From Deinococcales bacterium (GTDB taxonomy: Bacteria > Deinococcota > Deinococci > Deinococcales > JAAFIG01): a stretch of DNA of 64,000 nucleotides. The notes beneath the pieces are model-generated. The model did no database searches. It saw only the letters and a list, made by a program, of their open reading frames with translations, and was not told where the DNA came from. Both the position numbers and the translations under genes were made by a program. Location: NCBI GenBank assembly GCA_013298595.1, contig JAAFIG010000015.1, positions 21,191 to 85,190 on the forward strand. Direction: 5' to 3'. Of this stretch, positions 53,661-61,605 are shown in pieces (positions within the stretch are counted from its first letter, which is position 1; every line of letters begins with the position of its first letter).

Positions 53661-54796
53661 AATGTAAGTTGGTCAAATAATTGCAATGGAATGGCTTGTA
53701 TACGGTCATTTATTGGGTATTGGTGTAATCCTGGGTAAACCACGTAAAGAGCATCTAGGTGTAAGTCTTCAAGTGCGATTTGCATGGATTTTGTGACTCG
53801 AGGAGCGTCTATCATTTTGCATTCAATGCCAATGCGTTTACCATTTTTGAAAATTAGTAAATCGAGTTCTGCGCCATTATGGGTTGCCCAAAAATAAACT
53901 TCGTCTGGTTCAATTATTTTGATGATTTGCTCGAGTGCAAAACCTTCCCAAGAGGCACCAGTTTTGGGATGTGTTTGTAAATCAGCTTCGGTGTGTATAC
54001 CCAGTAAATAGTGAAGTAATCCTGTATCGGAAAAATAAAGTTTTGGGTGTTTAACCTGACGTTTTGCCAGATTTTCAAACCAAGGTTGAAGTTGCCGAAT
54101 CATAAAAGTTTGGGTTAACGAATCGAGATAGCGGCGAACTGTACTTTCGTTGCTACCCATCGTTCGAGCAGGGTCTGCCGCGTTCCAGATTTGTCCGTGA
54201 TAATGCGCCAGCATTGTCCAGAAGCGCAACATTGCTGGGGCTGGCACATTGATTCCAAGTTGTGATAAATCTTGTTCAACAAAACGATTGATCGCATTTC
54301 TGCGCCATTGGTTGCTGTTCTCTTCAGTAGCGGCAGTAAAAGAATTTGGGTAACCTCCACGTCGCCAAAGGGTTTGTAAATTCTCGATACCGACTTCCTC
54401 GAGTCCAAAACCACGAATTTCAATCACTTCAATTCTGCCAAATAAGGATTCGCTGCTTTGTTGCAATAATTTTGGTGAAGCACTGCCAAGTATCAGGAAT
54501 TGTCCAAAATCAGGTTTTTGATCCATCAGTACGCGTAGCACAGGAAATAAATTGGGTGCAAGTTGAACTTCGTCAATAACAACTAAACCCTTGAGTGGTT
54601 CAAGAGCGGTCATTGGTTCGCTCAGTCTGGCACGTGAAACTGGATTCTCGAGATCAAAATAATTTGCATGCGTAAACGGTAGGAATTGACGGGCTAATGT
54701 GGTCTTGCCAACCTGACGAGGTCCGACTAAGGCAACGCTTTTACTGCGGCTCAGTGCTTTTTGAATTTGCTGAATGATTTTGTCTCGAGTGACCAT
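53657..54796 (-). CDS. DUF4143 family AAA ATPase
   Basis: 379 residues. Walker A LVGPRQVGKTTLARQFL, Walker B GLVVIDEVQLAPNLFPVLRVLMD, sensor region LILGSASPKLLQQSSES, a middle helical part, and a C-terminal DUF4143 nuclease-like domain with ELDLLIFKNGKRIGIECKM (E..E-x-K pattern). These ATPases are widespread, numerous in many genomes, and of unknown function. The ATG just upstream of MVTRDK was chosen. The gene starts a few bases from a 45-base palindrome, so its 5' region may be controlled by that element. Confidence 0.9.
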   Translation of the reverse strand: MVTRDKIIQQIQKALSRSKSVALVGPRQVGKTTLARQFLPFTHANYFDLENPVSRARLSEPMTALEPLKGLVVIDEVQLAPNLFPVLRVLMDQKPDFGQFLILGSASPKLLQQSSESLFGRIEVIEIRGFGLEEVGIENLQTLWRRGGYPNSFTAATEENSNQWRRNAINRFVEQDLSQLGINVPAPAMLRFWTMLAHYHGQIWNAADPARTMGSNESTVRRYLDSLTQTFMIRQLQPWFENLAKRQVKHPKLYFSDTGLLHYLLGIHTEADLQTHPKTGASWEGFALEQIIKIIEPDEVYFWATHNGAELDLLIFKNGKRIGIECKMIDAPRVTKSMQIALEDLHLDALYVVYPGLHQYPINDRIQAIPLQLFDQLTF

Positions 54797-54803
54797 AATA
54801 GAT

Positions 54804-54848
54804 TTTACCATGAAATTCCCGTATACGATACGGGAATTTCATGGTAAA
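54804..54848. repeat. Perfect 45-base palindrome, copy 1
   Basis: 21-base arms around ACG: TTTACCATGAAATTCCCGTAT and its complement. The second copy at 55372-55414 has the same body with CCCGCAT/ATGCGGG in place of CCCGTAT/ATACGGG and TTTCC/GGAAA in place of TTTACC/GGTAAA: paired changes that preserve pairing. It includes ATG/CAT on both sides. Confidence 0.9.
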
Positions 54849-54946
54849 TATAGAAGAATAAGTAATTTGGGGATAAATTTAAGCAAAATTGCTTATTCTC
54901 CTACTAAGCACATACCAACACAGAGCATGCAAGAGAGTCGCGGTAA

Positions 54947-55306
54947 TCAGTTTTGGGCAACGTGGTAGGACTTGTTGCTGATTTTCCATCCTTGCTCGAG
55001 CTTATGCAGTGCAAAAACATCGGTGAACGTGGTTGCACCATGTACCAAGGTTGCCACAGCAATGGCTACTGAGCCAAAAATATCTACGCGGTCTAATGTG
55101 CGCTGCCGCTCGAGTTCATCAGCGGCAGGGTTGCCACTAAATAACGCGCAGTATTCCTCAAAAGACCATGATGCGAATTGTCCTTGCCGAATCCCTTCAA
55201 CTCGAGCCGATGGCAGAAATGCCAGGCGCATATGGCTGGCATCGCCTGTTGCATGACCTTGGAAGTAGTGTTTGATGGTGCTTTCAATTTGTTCGTGATC
55301 GCTCAT
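54947..55306 (-). CDS. NTF2/SnoaL-like (lumazine-binding type) protein
   Basis: 119 residues. MSDHEQIESTIKHYFQGHATGDASHMRLAFLPSA followed by a long strand-rich part ending DVFALHKLEQGWKISNKSYH is the cone fold of NTF2-like putative lumazine-binding/DUF4440-type proteins. Substrate unknown. TAAACT five bases before the ATG chosen supports it over a start 72 bases upstream. The gene lies exactly between the two 45-base palindromes. Confidence 0.8.
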   Translation of the reverse strand: MSDHEQIESTIKHYFQGHATGDASHMRLAFLPSARVEGIRQGQFASWSFEEYCALFSGNPAADELERQRTLDRVDIFGSVAIAVATLVHGATTFTDVFALHKLEQGWKISNKSYHVAQN

Positions 55307-55371
55307 GGCATAGTTTACCCTACGAAGTTTTAGGGTTTCGGTCTCGAGTAAAACCAAAAACGAAATCCTTG

Positions 55372-55414
55372 TTTCCATGAAATTCCCGCATGGTATGCGG
55401 GAATTTCATGGAAA
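55372..55414. repeat. Perfect 43-base palindrome, copy 2
   Basis: 20-base arms around GGT: TTTCCATGAAATTCCCGCAT and its complement. Paired substitutions relative to the copy at 54804-54848. The two bracket the NTF2-like gene. Confidence 0.9.
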
Positions 55415-55485
55415 AATACCAAATCAGAGCAAACCTGTACATTTTGGTGAATTAGAAATTCGTGCTAATTTACTGCTGTTAAATC

Positions 55486-56097
55486 ATGATAACCATCGAA
55501 GCCGAAGACCAATACGCCATTGTTTCTGGGAACACCACCTTGATTGAACTCGAGGATGCGTTGCCGCATGGCTTACAGTACCGTGCGCCACGCCTTGCTA
55601 TGACTCTCGAGGATTGGTTGCTGAGTGGTGGTGTTGGTTTGCTCGAGATGCCACCTGTGCGTAAGGATGTGCTTGGTCTCGAGTACGTTGCGGCGCATGG
55701 CAGTGTCAGTGTTGGTGGTAAAGTGGTCAAGAATGTCGCAGGGTACGATGCTGTGCGGCTTGTTATTGCTTCGGATGCCAGTCTCGAGCGGCGAGTACGC
55801 ATTGAAAAAGCCACGTTGCGTTTGCGTCCCCGAGTGCCTGTGACGCGTCTCGAGCAACGTGTGCAAGGAACTGGGTTTGCAGTGCTACGTGAATTGGGTG
55901 CAGCATACGCTGTTGCCTATAAGCAAAACGAACATTGGTTGTTACGGGCTGAATTCTGGGGAACAGCTCCTCATTGGGGCGAAGTAGTCTCGACGGATTT
56001 ACCAGCCAATCTCGAGTTACACGATGCACTTGGGATTTTCCCACGGGCTAAGCGAGTACTGTCTGGTTTAGAAGCTCGAGTATTAAATGCGCTCTGA
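55486..56097 (+). CDS. GlcE-like FAD-binding protein
   Basis: 203 residues, shorter than GlcE (about 350). Keeps the PCMH FAD-binding core: LEDWLLSGGVGLLEMPPVRKDVLGLEYVAAHG, then GSVSVGGKVVKNVAGYDAVRLV, typical of GlcE (GGRVMKNVAGYD). The C-terminal substrate domain is reduced. Likely partner of the GlcD-like oxidase at 47934 in 2-hydroxy-acid oxidation (inference). Ends two bases before the stop of the convergent TPR gene. Confidence 0.75.
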   Translation: MITIEAEDQYAIVSGNTTLIELEDALPHGLQYRAPRLAMTLEDWLLSGGVGLLEMPPVRKDVLGLEYVAAHGSVSVGGKVVKNVAGYDAVRLVIASDASLERRVRIEKATLRLRPRVPVTRLEQRVQGTGFAVLRELGAAYAVAYKQNEHWLLRAEFWGTAPHWGEVVSTDLPANLELHDALGIFPRAKRVLSGLEARVLNAL

Positions 56098-56098
56098 G

Positions 56099-56845
56099 TT
56101 ATTTTAATAATTTGCTGGCAGCTTCAAACCATTGGCGTTGCTGCGCTCGGTATTGTGGTGTGGCTCGTTTTTGGTTGCGCTCGAGTTCTTTAATCACACT
56201 TTGGGCTTCTTCGAGTTTTTCTTGGGCTACTAAGTTAGCAGCTAAGCGGTAGCGTGGTTCTTCGTTGCTAATGCCAAGTGCGGCACGGTACAGCGTTTCG
56301 GCTTCTGCGTATTCTTGGCGGCTCTCGAGGATACGTCCAAGCAATACTCGGCTGACTCCTCGTAATTCTTCTGGGGCGTTGCCTAGTAATTCTCGCAGTA
56401 ATACTTCGGCATCTGAGTATTTACCAAGGGCAAATTTAACTGTGGCAAAATCGTAAGTGATATGTGGGTCGTTACGATAAATACCTTGATGGGTTTTCTC
56501 GAGTAAGCTCTCGGCTTTCTCGAGTTGCCCTGAATCTCGGTATGCAATGGCAAGAGCAACTCGGTTCTGGGCGGTATCTACGTCCTCGAGTTGCTTTTCT
56601 AAATCCCTGACTTTCATCCCTGTGGGCTTAAAACCCTCGAGCGCCGCGCCAACATTAGCACGACGCATATCGGGTAGCACATTTGAAACAAAGTAAAAAA
56701 ACGCACCAAGGTACGGGATAAATAGAATAATAAAGAACCAGTAAATATCTGCTCGACGTGTGACAGCATGAATCAAACTAATTAGTGTGATGGCACCTGC
56801 AATGAAACCCAGTGGACTCGAGAAGAAATTTTGTAAAATACCCAT
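56099..56845 (-). CDS. Membrane-anchored tetratricopeptide-repeat protein
   Basis: 248 residues. Two N-terminal helices with PLDc_N-like loop (GFIAGAITLISLIHAVTRRADIYWFFIILFIPYLGAFFYF), then about four TPR-like helical pairs from residue 85 (RVALAIAYRDSGQLEKAESLLEK, ITYDFATVKFALGKYSDAEVLLREL, GRILESRQEYAEAETLYRAAL). Probably a scaffold on the cytoplasmic face. TAGACT five bases before the ATG. Eight bases downstream of glyA on the same strand but with its own promoter. Confidence 0.85.
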   Translation of the reverse strand: MGILQNFFSSPLGFIAGAITLISLIHAVTRRADIYWFFIILFIPYLGAFFYFVSNVLPDMRRANVGAALEGFKPTGMKVRDLEKQLEDVDTAQNRVALAIAYRDSGQLEKAESLLEKTHQGIYRNDPHITYDFATVKFALGKYSDAEVLLRELLGNAPEELRGVSRVLLGRILESRQEYAEAETLYRAALGISNEEPRYRLAANLVAQEKLEEAQSVIKELERNQKRATPQYRAQQRQWFEAASKLLK

Positions 56846-56853
56846 ACGCTAGT

Positions 56854-58089
56854 CTACGGTAATGGGAATCTCGAGGCAAAGGCTTTGACCTCGGCTCGTA
56901 TGGTTTCAGCATCCTCGCCACGCAACGTGCGATCTATCAAATCGGCAACGGTTGCCATATCAGACTCGAGCATTCCTCGAGTGGTAATGGCTGGTGTACC
57001 AATACGAATACCGCCACCGTGCATGATTTTTTCGGTATCAAAAGGCAAAGTACTTTTGGAAATGGTGATATGGGCTGCGTCGAGCATACGGCTGGCTTTG
57101 GTACCATTTAAGCCCAATGGTCGGATGTCCAAAACAAATAAGTGATTGTCTGTGCCATCCGATAAAATTTTGTACCCTTTGGCTTGAAAAGCTGCCACCA
57201 TCGCTTGGGCATTTTTAATAATTTGGGCACTGTACGTTTTAAATTCTGGACGTAATGCTTCGGCAAAAGCAATGGCTTTACCTGCAATCACATGCTCGAG
57301 TGGACCACCTTGGGTACCAGGGAAAATCGCTCGGTCTACCAATGCTGCGACCTCGAGATCGTTGGATAAAATAATGCCGCTGCGTGGACCGCGCAAGGTT
57401 TTATGGGTGGTACTGGTAACAACATGTGCGTGTGGCACTGGACTTGGGTGCACACCCGCTGCAACCAAACCAGCAATATGGGCAATATCTGCCATCAAGT
57501 ATGCACCAACTTCATCGGCAATGGCTCGGAAAGCAGCAAAATCGAGGGTTCTCGAGTAGGCACTAGCTCCGCAAATAATCATTTTTGGTTTATGCTCGAG
57601 TGCTGCCGCCCGAACGTCTTCCATGTGTAAACGCTCATCGGCTTCGCGGATACCATAAGTCATCATTTTGTAATTAATACCCGAAAAATTGACTGGGCTA
57701 CCGTGGGTTAAATGCCCACCATGACTTAAATTCATGCCCATAACCGTATCGCCTGGTTTAAGTAGTGCACTGTAAACTGCAATATTGGCACTCGAGCCTG
57801 AGTGTGGTTGCACATTTGCCCAAGCTGCACCAAATAATTCTTTGGCTCGATCAATTGCCAGTTGCTCGACCTGATCTACAACTTCGCAACCACCGTACCA
57901 ACGCTTACCAGGGTAACCTTCGGCGTATTTATTGGTTAAAACACTACCAACCGCTTGGCGCACCGCTGCACTGGTAAAATTTTCTGAAGCAATCAACTCG
58001 AGTCCATCGCGTTGTCGCGCATGTTCAAGGTCAATTAAGTCAAAAATTGGGTCGTGGGTTTGTGTTGGCTTTTCGAGGGTTTGCGTCAT
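56854..58089 (-). CDS. glyA: Serine hydroxymethyltransferase
   Basis: PLP enzyme converting serine and tetrahydrofolate to glycine and methylene-tetrahydrofolate. [42 protein letters not shown], and [16 protein letters not shown] with the PLP-binding Lys. Length 411 is standard. TACACT six bases before the ATG gives a leaderless start. Supplies the substrate of folD encoded 3 kb away. Confidence 0.97.
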   Translation of the reverse strand: MTQTLEKPTQTHDPIFDLIDLEHARQRDGLELIASENFTSAAVRQAVGSVLTNKYAEGYPGKRWYGGCEVVDQVEQLAIDRAKELFGAAWANVQPHSGSSANIAVYSALLKPGDTVMGMNLSHGGHLTHGSPVNFSGINYKMMTYGIREADERLHMEDVRAAALEHKPKMIICGASAYSRTLDFAAFRAIADEVGAYLMADIAHIAGLVAAGVHPSPVPHAHVVTSTTHKTLRGPRSGIILSNDLEVAALVDRAIFPGTQGGPLEHVIAGKAIAFAEALRPEFKTYSAQIIKNAQAMVAAFQAKGYKILSDGTDNHLFVLDIRPLGLNGTKASRMLDAAHITISKSTLPFDTEKIMHGGGIRIGTPAITTRGMLESDMATVADLIDRTLRGEDAETIRAEVKAFASRFPLP

Positions 58090-58161
58090 GGTAGGAGTGT
58101 AACACCCGGCTCACTCGAGGGGTAGATTCAACTGCCTAGACTGGGTGCAAATAAGCATGAG

Positions 58162-58950
58162 CTATCGTAATTTTGCAGTTTCTAAACGCTCGAGTAAGGC
58201 TTCTAGTGCTTTGATATGCACCTTATAAGAGCCTCGAGTTCCTTCTAACCAGCCTTGTTCACGCCATGCACTCAGGGCAGTGGTGGCACTGACTCTCGTT
58301 GTGCCTGCAATAGCACCCAGTTCATCTTGACGTAAATCCAGATTCAATGCATAGATATGATCCGAAACCGATGTACCAAAGCGCTTGGTCAGCAGTATTA
58401 AACTTGCGGCTAATCGTGCTTCGGCAGGTAAACTCGAGCGTTGCAACTCGAGTTCTAAGGTGCGGTTGCGCTCAGATAAAACCGTAGCAAAAGCCAGTGC
58501 AACATTGGGAACACTTTGTGCCACCATTAAAAACTGGTCTCGAGAAATTGGACAGGCAATCACGTTTTGGCTAAGACAAATCGCGTCCGAAAGCCGTTTA
58601 ACATGGTTAGTCAGAAACGATTCGCCAAAAAAATCATCGGGACCACACACTGCTACCACCCGTTCGTTGGGCAAAGCAACTTTGACATGACCTTCGAGCA
58701 GAATAAAAAGCGTGTCGGCATTGTCGCCGTTGCGGTAAATAAATTCACCTTTACGATAAGGACGCGGCGGACAAATTGTACCCATGATTTTCATATCTGC
58801 GGCGCTGAGTTTAGGACCCCAATTGGTGTTCTGTACCACCCAAGTTTCGGCATTTGCAGACTGGGATTTAGGGATTTTGACTCCCAATACTCGAGCTATT
58901 TGTTGATAAAGTGTTGGTTTTTCCACAATACTTAACTTACCAGTAGTCAT
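58162..58950 (-). CDS. Crp/Fnr family transcriptional regulator
   Basis: 262 residues. Cyclic-nucleotide-binding domain: ICPPRPYRKGEFIYRNGDNADTLFILLEGHVKVAL and DFFGESFLTNHVKRLSDAICLS. The phosphate-binding loop reads FFGESFLT without the usual Arg-Ser/Thr-Ala, so cAMP binding is doubtful. C-terminal winged HTH: LRQDELGAIAGTTRVSATTALSAWREQGWLE. No Cys cluster of FNR type. Divergent from yceI across 145 bases that contain a perfect inverted repeat (58985-59010), probably its site. Confidence 0.88.
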   Translation of the reverse strand: MTTGKLSIVEKPTLYQQIARVLGVKIPKSQSANAETWVVQNTNWGPKLSAADMKIMGTICPPRPYRKGEFIYRNGDNADTLFILLEGHVKVALPNERVVAVCGPDDFFGESFLTNHVKRLSDAICLSQNVIACPISRDQFLMVAQSVPNVALAFATVLSERNRTLELELQRSSLPAEARLAASLILLTKRFGTSVSDHIYALNLDLRQDELGAIAGTTRVSATTALSAWREQGWLEGTRGSYKVHIKALEALLERLETAKLR

Positions 58951-58984
58951 AATTGGTTATACGGATAATTCAAGACTTTTGTTC

Positions 58985-59010
58985 ATTTGTGTTATGCGCT
59001 TGACACAAAT
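58985..59010. promoter_or_regulatory. CRP-like inverted repeat overlapping a TTGACA box
   Basis: ATTTGTGT-N10-ACACAAAT, perfect 8-base arms. The right arm overlaps TTGACA (59000-59005), a good -35 for yceI. TGTG/CACA arms recall Crp-family sites, although the spacing is wider than TGTGA-N6-TCACA. Located between the divergent Crp/Fnr gene and yceI. Confidence 0.6.
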
Positions 59011-59095
59011 AAAAAAAAATTATTGCAGAATGCGATCACTTCGGGTTTTGTCCCGAAAGTCAAATCGCCTTTTCAAGGCACAAGGAGAACCACCC

Positions 59096-59695
59096 ATGAA
59101 AAAAGTAATGTTTGCAAGTGCTGTTGTTGCTCTGACCGTTGCTGCTATCGCCCAAGCCCAAAGTAGCGCTTGGAAAATTGTTGCCGACGAGCGTTTCAGT
59201 GTCATGACGGTCGAGAACAAAACTGATATTGAAAATTTTACGGGTCGTACCAGCAAAATTACGGGCACAATCAACTTTGATGCAGCCGCCAAAACAGGCA
59301 GCGGAACAATCATTGTCGATGGTACAAGTATTGACACAGGCGTAGCCTTGCGAAACGAACACATGAGAAGCGCCGATTGGTTTAATTTTGATAAAGATGG
59401 CATGATTAAATTCGTTGCCAGCAGTGTTCGCAACACCTCAGGTAATAATTACGCAGTGGTCGGTGAATTAACCATGAAAGGTATCACCAAGCGTTTAACC
59501 ACCACCGCTACCCTGAAAATCACCAATGCCAACGAAGTTACCAAAAGCATGGGGTTTGCTGGCAATGTCGCAGCCCTAAGCACCAAATTCAAAGTAAAAC
59601 TCTCAGATTTTGGCGTTAAGCACCCAGCCATTGGCGCAGGGCGAGTCAATGATAGTGTAGAAATTACCTTAGCAGTTGTTGCAACGGACAAATAA
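59096..59695 (+). CDS. yceI: YceI family periplasmic lipid-binding protein
   Basis: 199 residues. Signal peptide MKKVMFASAVVALTVAAIAQAQ, then the YceI lipocalin-like barrel: WKIVADERFSVMTVENKTDIENFTGRTSKITGTINFD, RNEHMRSADWFNFDKDGMIKFVAS, YAVVGELTMKGITKRLTTTATL, and FKVKLSDFGVKHPAIG. Binds polyisoprenoid-like lipids in known members. AAGGAG sits nine bases before the ATG and a CTTCGGG/CCCGAAAG hairpin lies in the leader, so unlike most genes here it has a real 5' UTR. No CTCGAG in the gene. Confidence 0.92.
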   Translation: MKKVMFASAVVALTVAAIAQAQSSAWKIVADERFSVMTVENKTDIENFTGRTSKITGTINFDAAAKTGSGTIIVDGTSIDTGVALRNEHMRSADWFNFDKDGMIKFVASSVRNTSGNNYAVVGELTMKGITKRLTTTATLKITNANEVTKSMGFAGNVAALSTKFKVKLSDFGVKHPAIGAGRVNDSVEITLAVVATDK

Positions 59696-59698
59696 ATC

Positions 59699-60103
59699 AT
59701 GATCTCGAGACTCCGACCAGTTTTTCTAACATTAGCCATCCTTGGTGTGATTGTGCTAATGGCTAGTTTTATAGTCTCGAGTGTCATCACCCGCAATGCA
59801 GTTCTGGCGCAACGCATTGAAATTCAAGAAGCTGGTGTAGCAGCTTTGTTTGGAGCAGAAAACGAAGTTGGTAAGCCTATTGGCAGCGCGCAAAGCCTAA
59901 TTATTAACGACGAAAAAGCTTTCCTCGAGAAAACAGGTGAAAATGGTTTACGGTACGTCAACGATAAGTACTTAAAAGATAACAATATTTATCCGTTGCA
60001 ACAATTGACTGTAGAGTTTTTTCGTAATGTTATCGCATTTATTGCTGGATTAGGGGCTACTGTGATGTTTGGCTTGTGGCGTTTTGCTAAACCAAAAGCC
60101 TAA
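59699..60103 (+). CDS. Hypothetical membrane protein with two helices
   Basis: 134 residues. N-terminal helix PVFLTLAILGVIVLMASFIVSSVI, an extracytoplasmic domain of about 75 residues (ALFGAENEVGKPIGSAQSLIINDEKAFLEKTGENG), and a C-terminal helix VIAFIAGLGATVMFGLWRFA. No family recognised. Starts three bases after the yceI stop, so cotranscribed, and ends at a CTCGAG-stem terminator. Confidence 0.65.
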   Translation: MISRLRPVFLTLAILGVIVLMASFIVSSVITRNAVLAQRIEIQEAGVAALFGAENEVGKPIGSAQSLIINDEKAFLEKTGENGLRYVNDKYLKDNNIYPLQQLTVEFFRNVIAFIAGLGATVMFGLWRFAKPKA

Positions 60104-60113
60104 GTAGAAACGG

Positions 60114-60149
60114 AATCGTCTCGAGCGGAAACTCGAGACGATTTTCTTT
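60114..60149 (+). terminator. CTCGAG-stem rho-independent terminator
   Basis: AATCGTCTCGAG pairs with CTCGAGACGATT around CGGAAA, followed by TTCTTT. Ends the yceI transcription unit. Confidence 0.88.
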
Positions 60150-60200
60150 AACAGTGTCTGGTTTCATTCTCTCAAAATGTTTTCTGTGTAGGCTCAGTCT

Positions 60201-61199
60201 ATGAACCCTCATTTGGTTGTCACTCAGCATCTCGAACAACATCTGATTCCTGCAGCAACTTGGGCTTTTGGGCATGTTGGACAACTCGAGACAGGGTGCA
60301 CAGGGCATTTATGGCACACTGCCGATGCACCACACACAACCCTCGAGACAGTCTTTGATTTAGCCAGTCTGACCAAGGTTTTAGTGACTGTACCACTATT
60401 ATTAAAACTGATTGGCGCAGGCAAACTCGATGCCAATGCGCCATTGCTCGAGGCATTACCCGAGGTGCGTGGTTTGCCACTGGAGACAACCACTGTACTG
60501 CAATTGGTTTCGCATACATCTGGACTCGAGGCATTATCACCACTGAGAACTTGGGGCTTACCTCGAGCTGAAGCACTGCAAAAAGCACTGACCATGTCAA
60601 GACCCAAAACAGGCATTGTTTACAGCGACCAAGGTTTTATTGTTTTAACTTATTTACTCGAGAAGTTATACAACAACACACTGGACATTATTGCCAAACA
60701 AGAACTTTTTACAACACACCAAATTGATCTGACCTATCATGCCAACCCAAACCACTGCGCTGCCACAGAACTCGACTCGAGCGACAAGCTGATTATCGGA
60801 CGTGTCCATGATGAAAATACGGCTGCCATGAATGGTATTTCTGGTCATGCGGGGTTATTCGGCAATATTCTCGAGGTTACAAAATACCTTACTGCCCTGA
60901 TGACAGGACAAATCCTCTCCCCTGCTCTCTTACAAACCATGAACCAAGAGGTGGCTCGAGAAACCAATGATGCTCGAGCCTTTGGTTGGGTCTTACCACA
61001 CGAAAACTGGCTTGGCAGCAACACTGCACCACCAGATACCTTAGGACACACAGGTTTTACAGGCACAGGTATTTGGTTTTCACTCCAAACCATGCAATGC
61101 AATGTGCTCCTGACAAATCGGGTTTGTCCATCCCGAGAAACCCCTAACGATATTGCTGGGTTACGCCGAGCGTTTAACCAAGCAGCTTGGCATACCTAA
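60201..61199 (+). CDS. Serine hydrolase, beta-lactamase/PBP4B-like
   Basis: 332 residues, class C beta-lactamase fold. SLTK (nucleophile Ser/Lys) in VFDLASLTKVLVTVPLLLKL, HTSGLEAL, YSDQGFIVLTYLLEKL in place of Y-x-N, and the late GHTGFTGTGIW box. No signal peptide, so probably cytoplasmic. More likely an esterase or peptidase relative (YfeW/EstB-like) than a resistance enzyme. TAGGCT six bases before the ATG. Downstream lies repeat element B. Confidence 0.85.
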   Translation: MNPHLVVTQHLEQHLIPAATWAFGHVGQLETGCTGHLWHTADAPHTTLETVFDLASLTKVLVTVPLLLKLIGAGKLDANAPLLEALPEVRGLPLETTTVLQLVSHTSGLEALSPLRTWGLPRAEALQKALTMSRPKTGIVYSDQGFIVLTYLLEKLYNNTLDIIAKQELFTTHQIDLTYHANPNHCAATELDSSDKLIIGRVHDENTAAMNGISGHAGLFGNILEVTKYLTALMTGQILSPALLQTMNQEVARETNDARAFGWVLPHENWLGSNTAPPDTLGHTGFTGTGIWFSLQTMQCNVLLTNRVCPSRETPNDIAGLRRAFNQAAWHT

Positions 61200-61210
61200 G
61201 TACCTCCTTG

Positions 61211-61409
61211 AAATGTTTTTTGCTAAAACATTTCCGATCAACTGAGTAAAGATAAAGTATCTACCGCTGTAATGAGCGCGAGTAGCCCGCAAGGTGCTAT
61301 TTTACGAGCATCTTGCGAAGCAAGAACAGAATTGCCGCTTTTTGAAAATTCTAAAATGAGCGACCCTGCCCGTGAGGTGCGTCTTAGGGTTAAGAAAAGC
61401 GGTAGATAC
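61211..61409 (-). repeat. MITE-like dispersed hairpin element, copy B
   Basis: Inverted relative to copy A. Termini GTATCTACCGCT (61257) and AGCGGTAGATAC (to 61409). Core matches copy A with two insertions: TCTTGCGAAGCA near 61310 and about 35 bases near 61362-61397. The side hairpin GAAATGTTTT/AAAACATTTC (61211-61235) corresponds to that of copy A. With the 170 bases that follow, this fills the 406-base gap before the protease gene; the rest shows nothing recognisable apart from two CTCGAG sites. Confidence 0.75.
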
Positions 61410-61605
61410 TTAAATTTTGTGTGATGTAAACAACTCTGATAATCAAATTCCTCGAGTAGACTCATAACAAGCATGATTGACAGTTAAACCTCGAGTGAAG
61501 ACTGGTTTTTCTCACAAATATTGTGTTTGACATGATTTTTATCAAAAATCAGATTATTCTCAGGTTTAGGCATCTACAATAGTGGTTCACTGGAGGATTC
61601 AAAGC

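Noticed and set aside
60600-60612. YSD instead of YxN as a loss of catalytic function in the serine hydrolase
   Set aside because: Y-S-D at this position is common in PBP4B/esterase-like members, so it is not evidence of inactivation.
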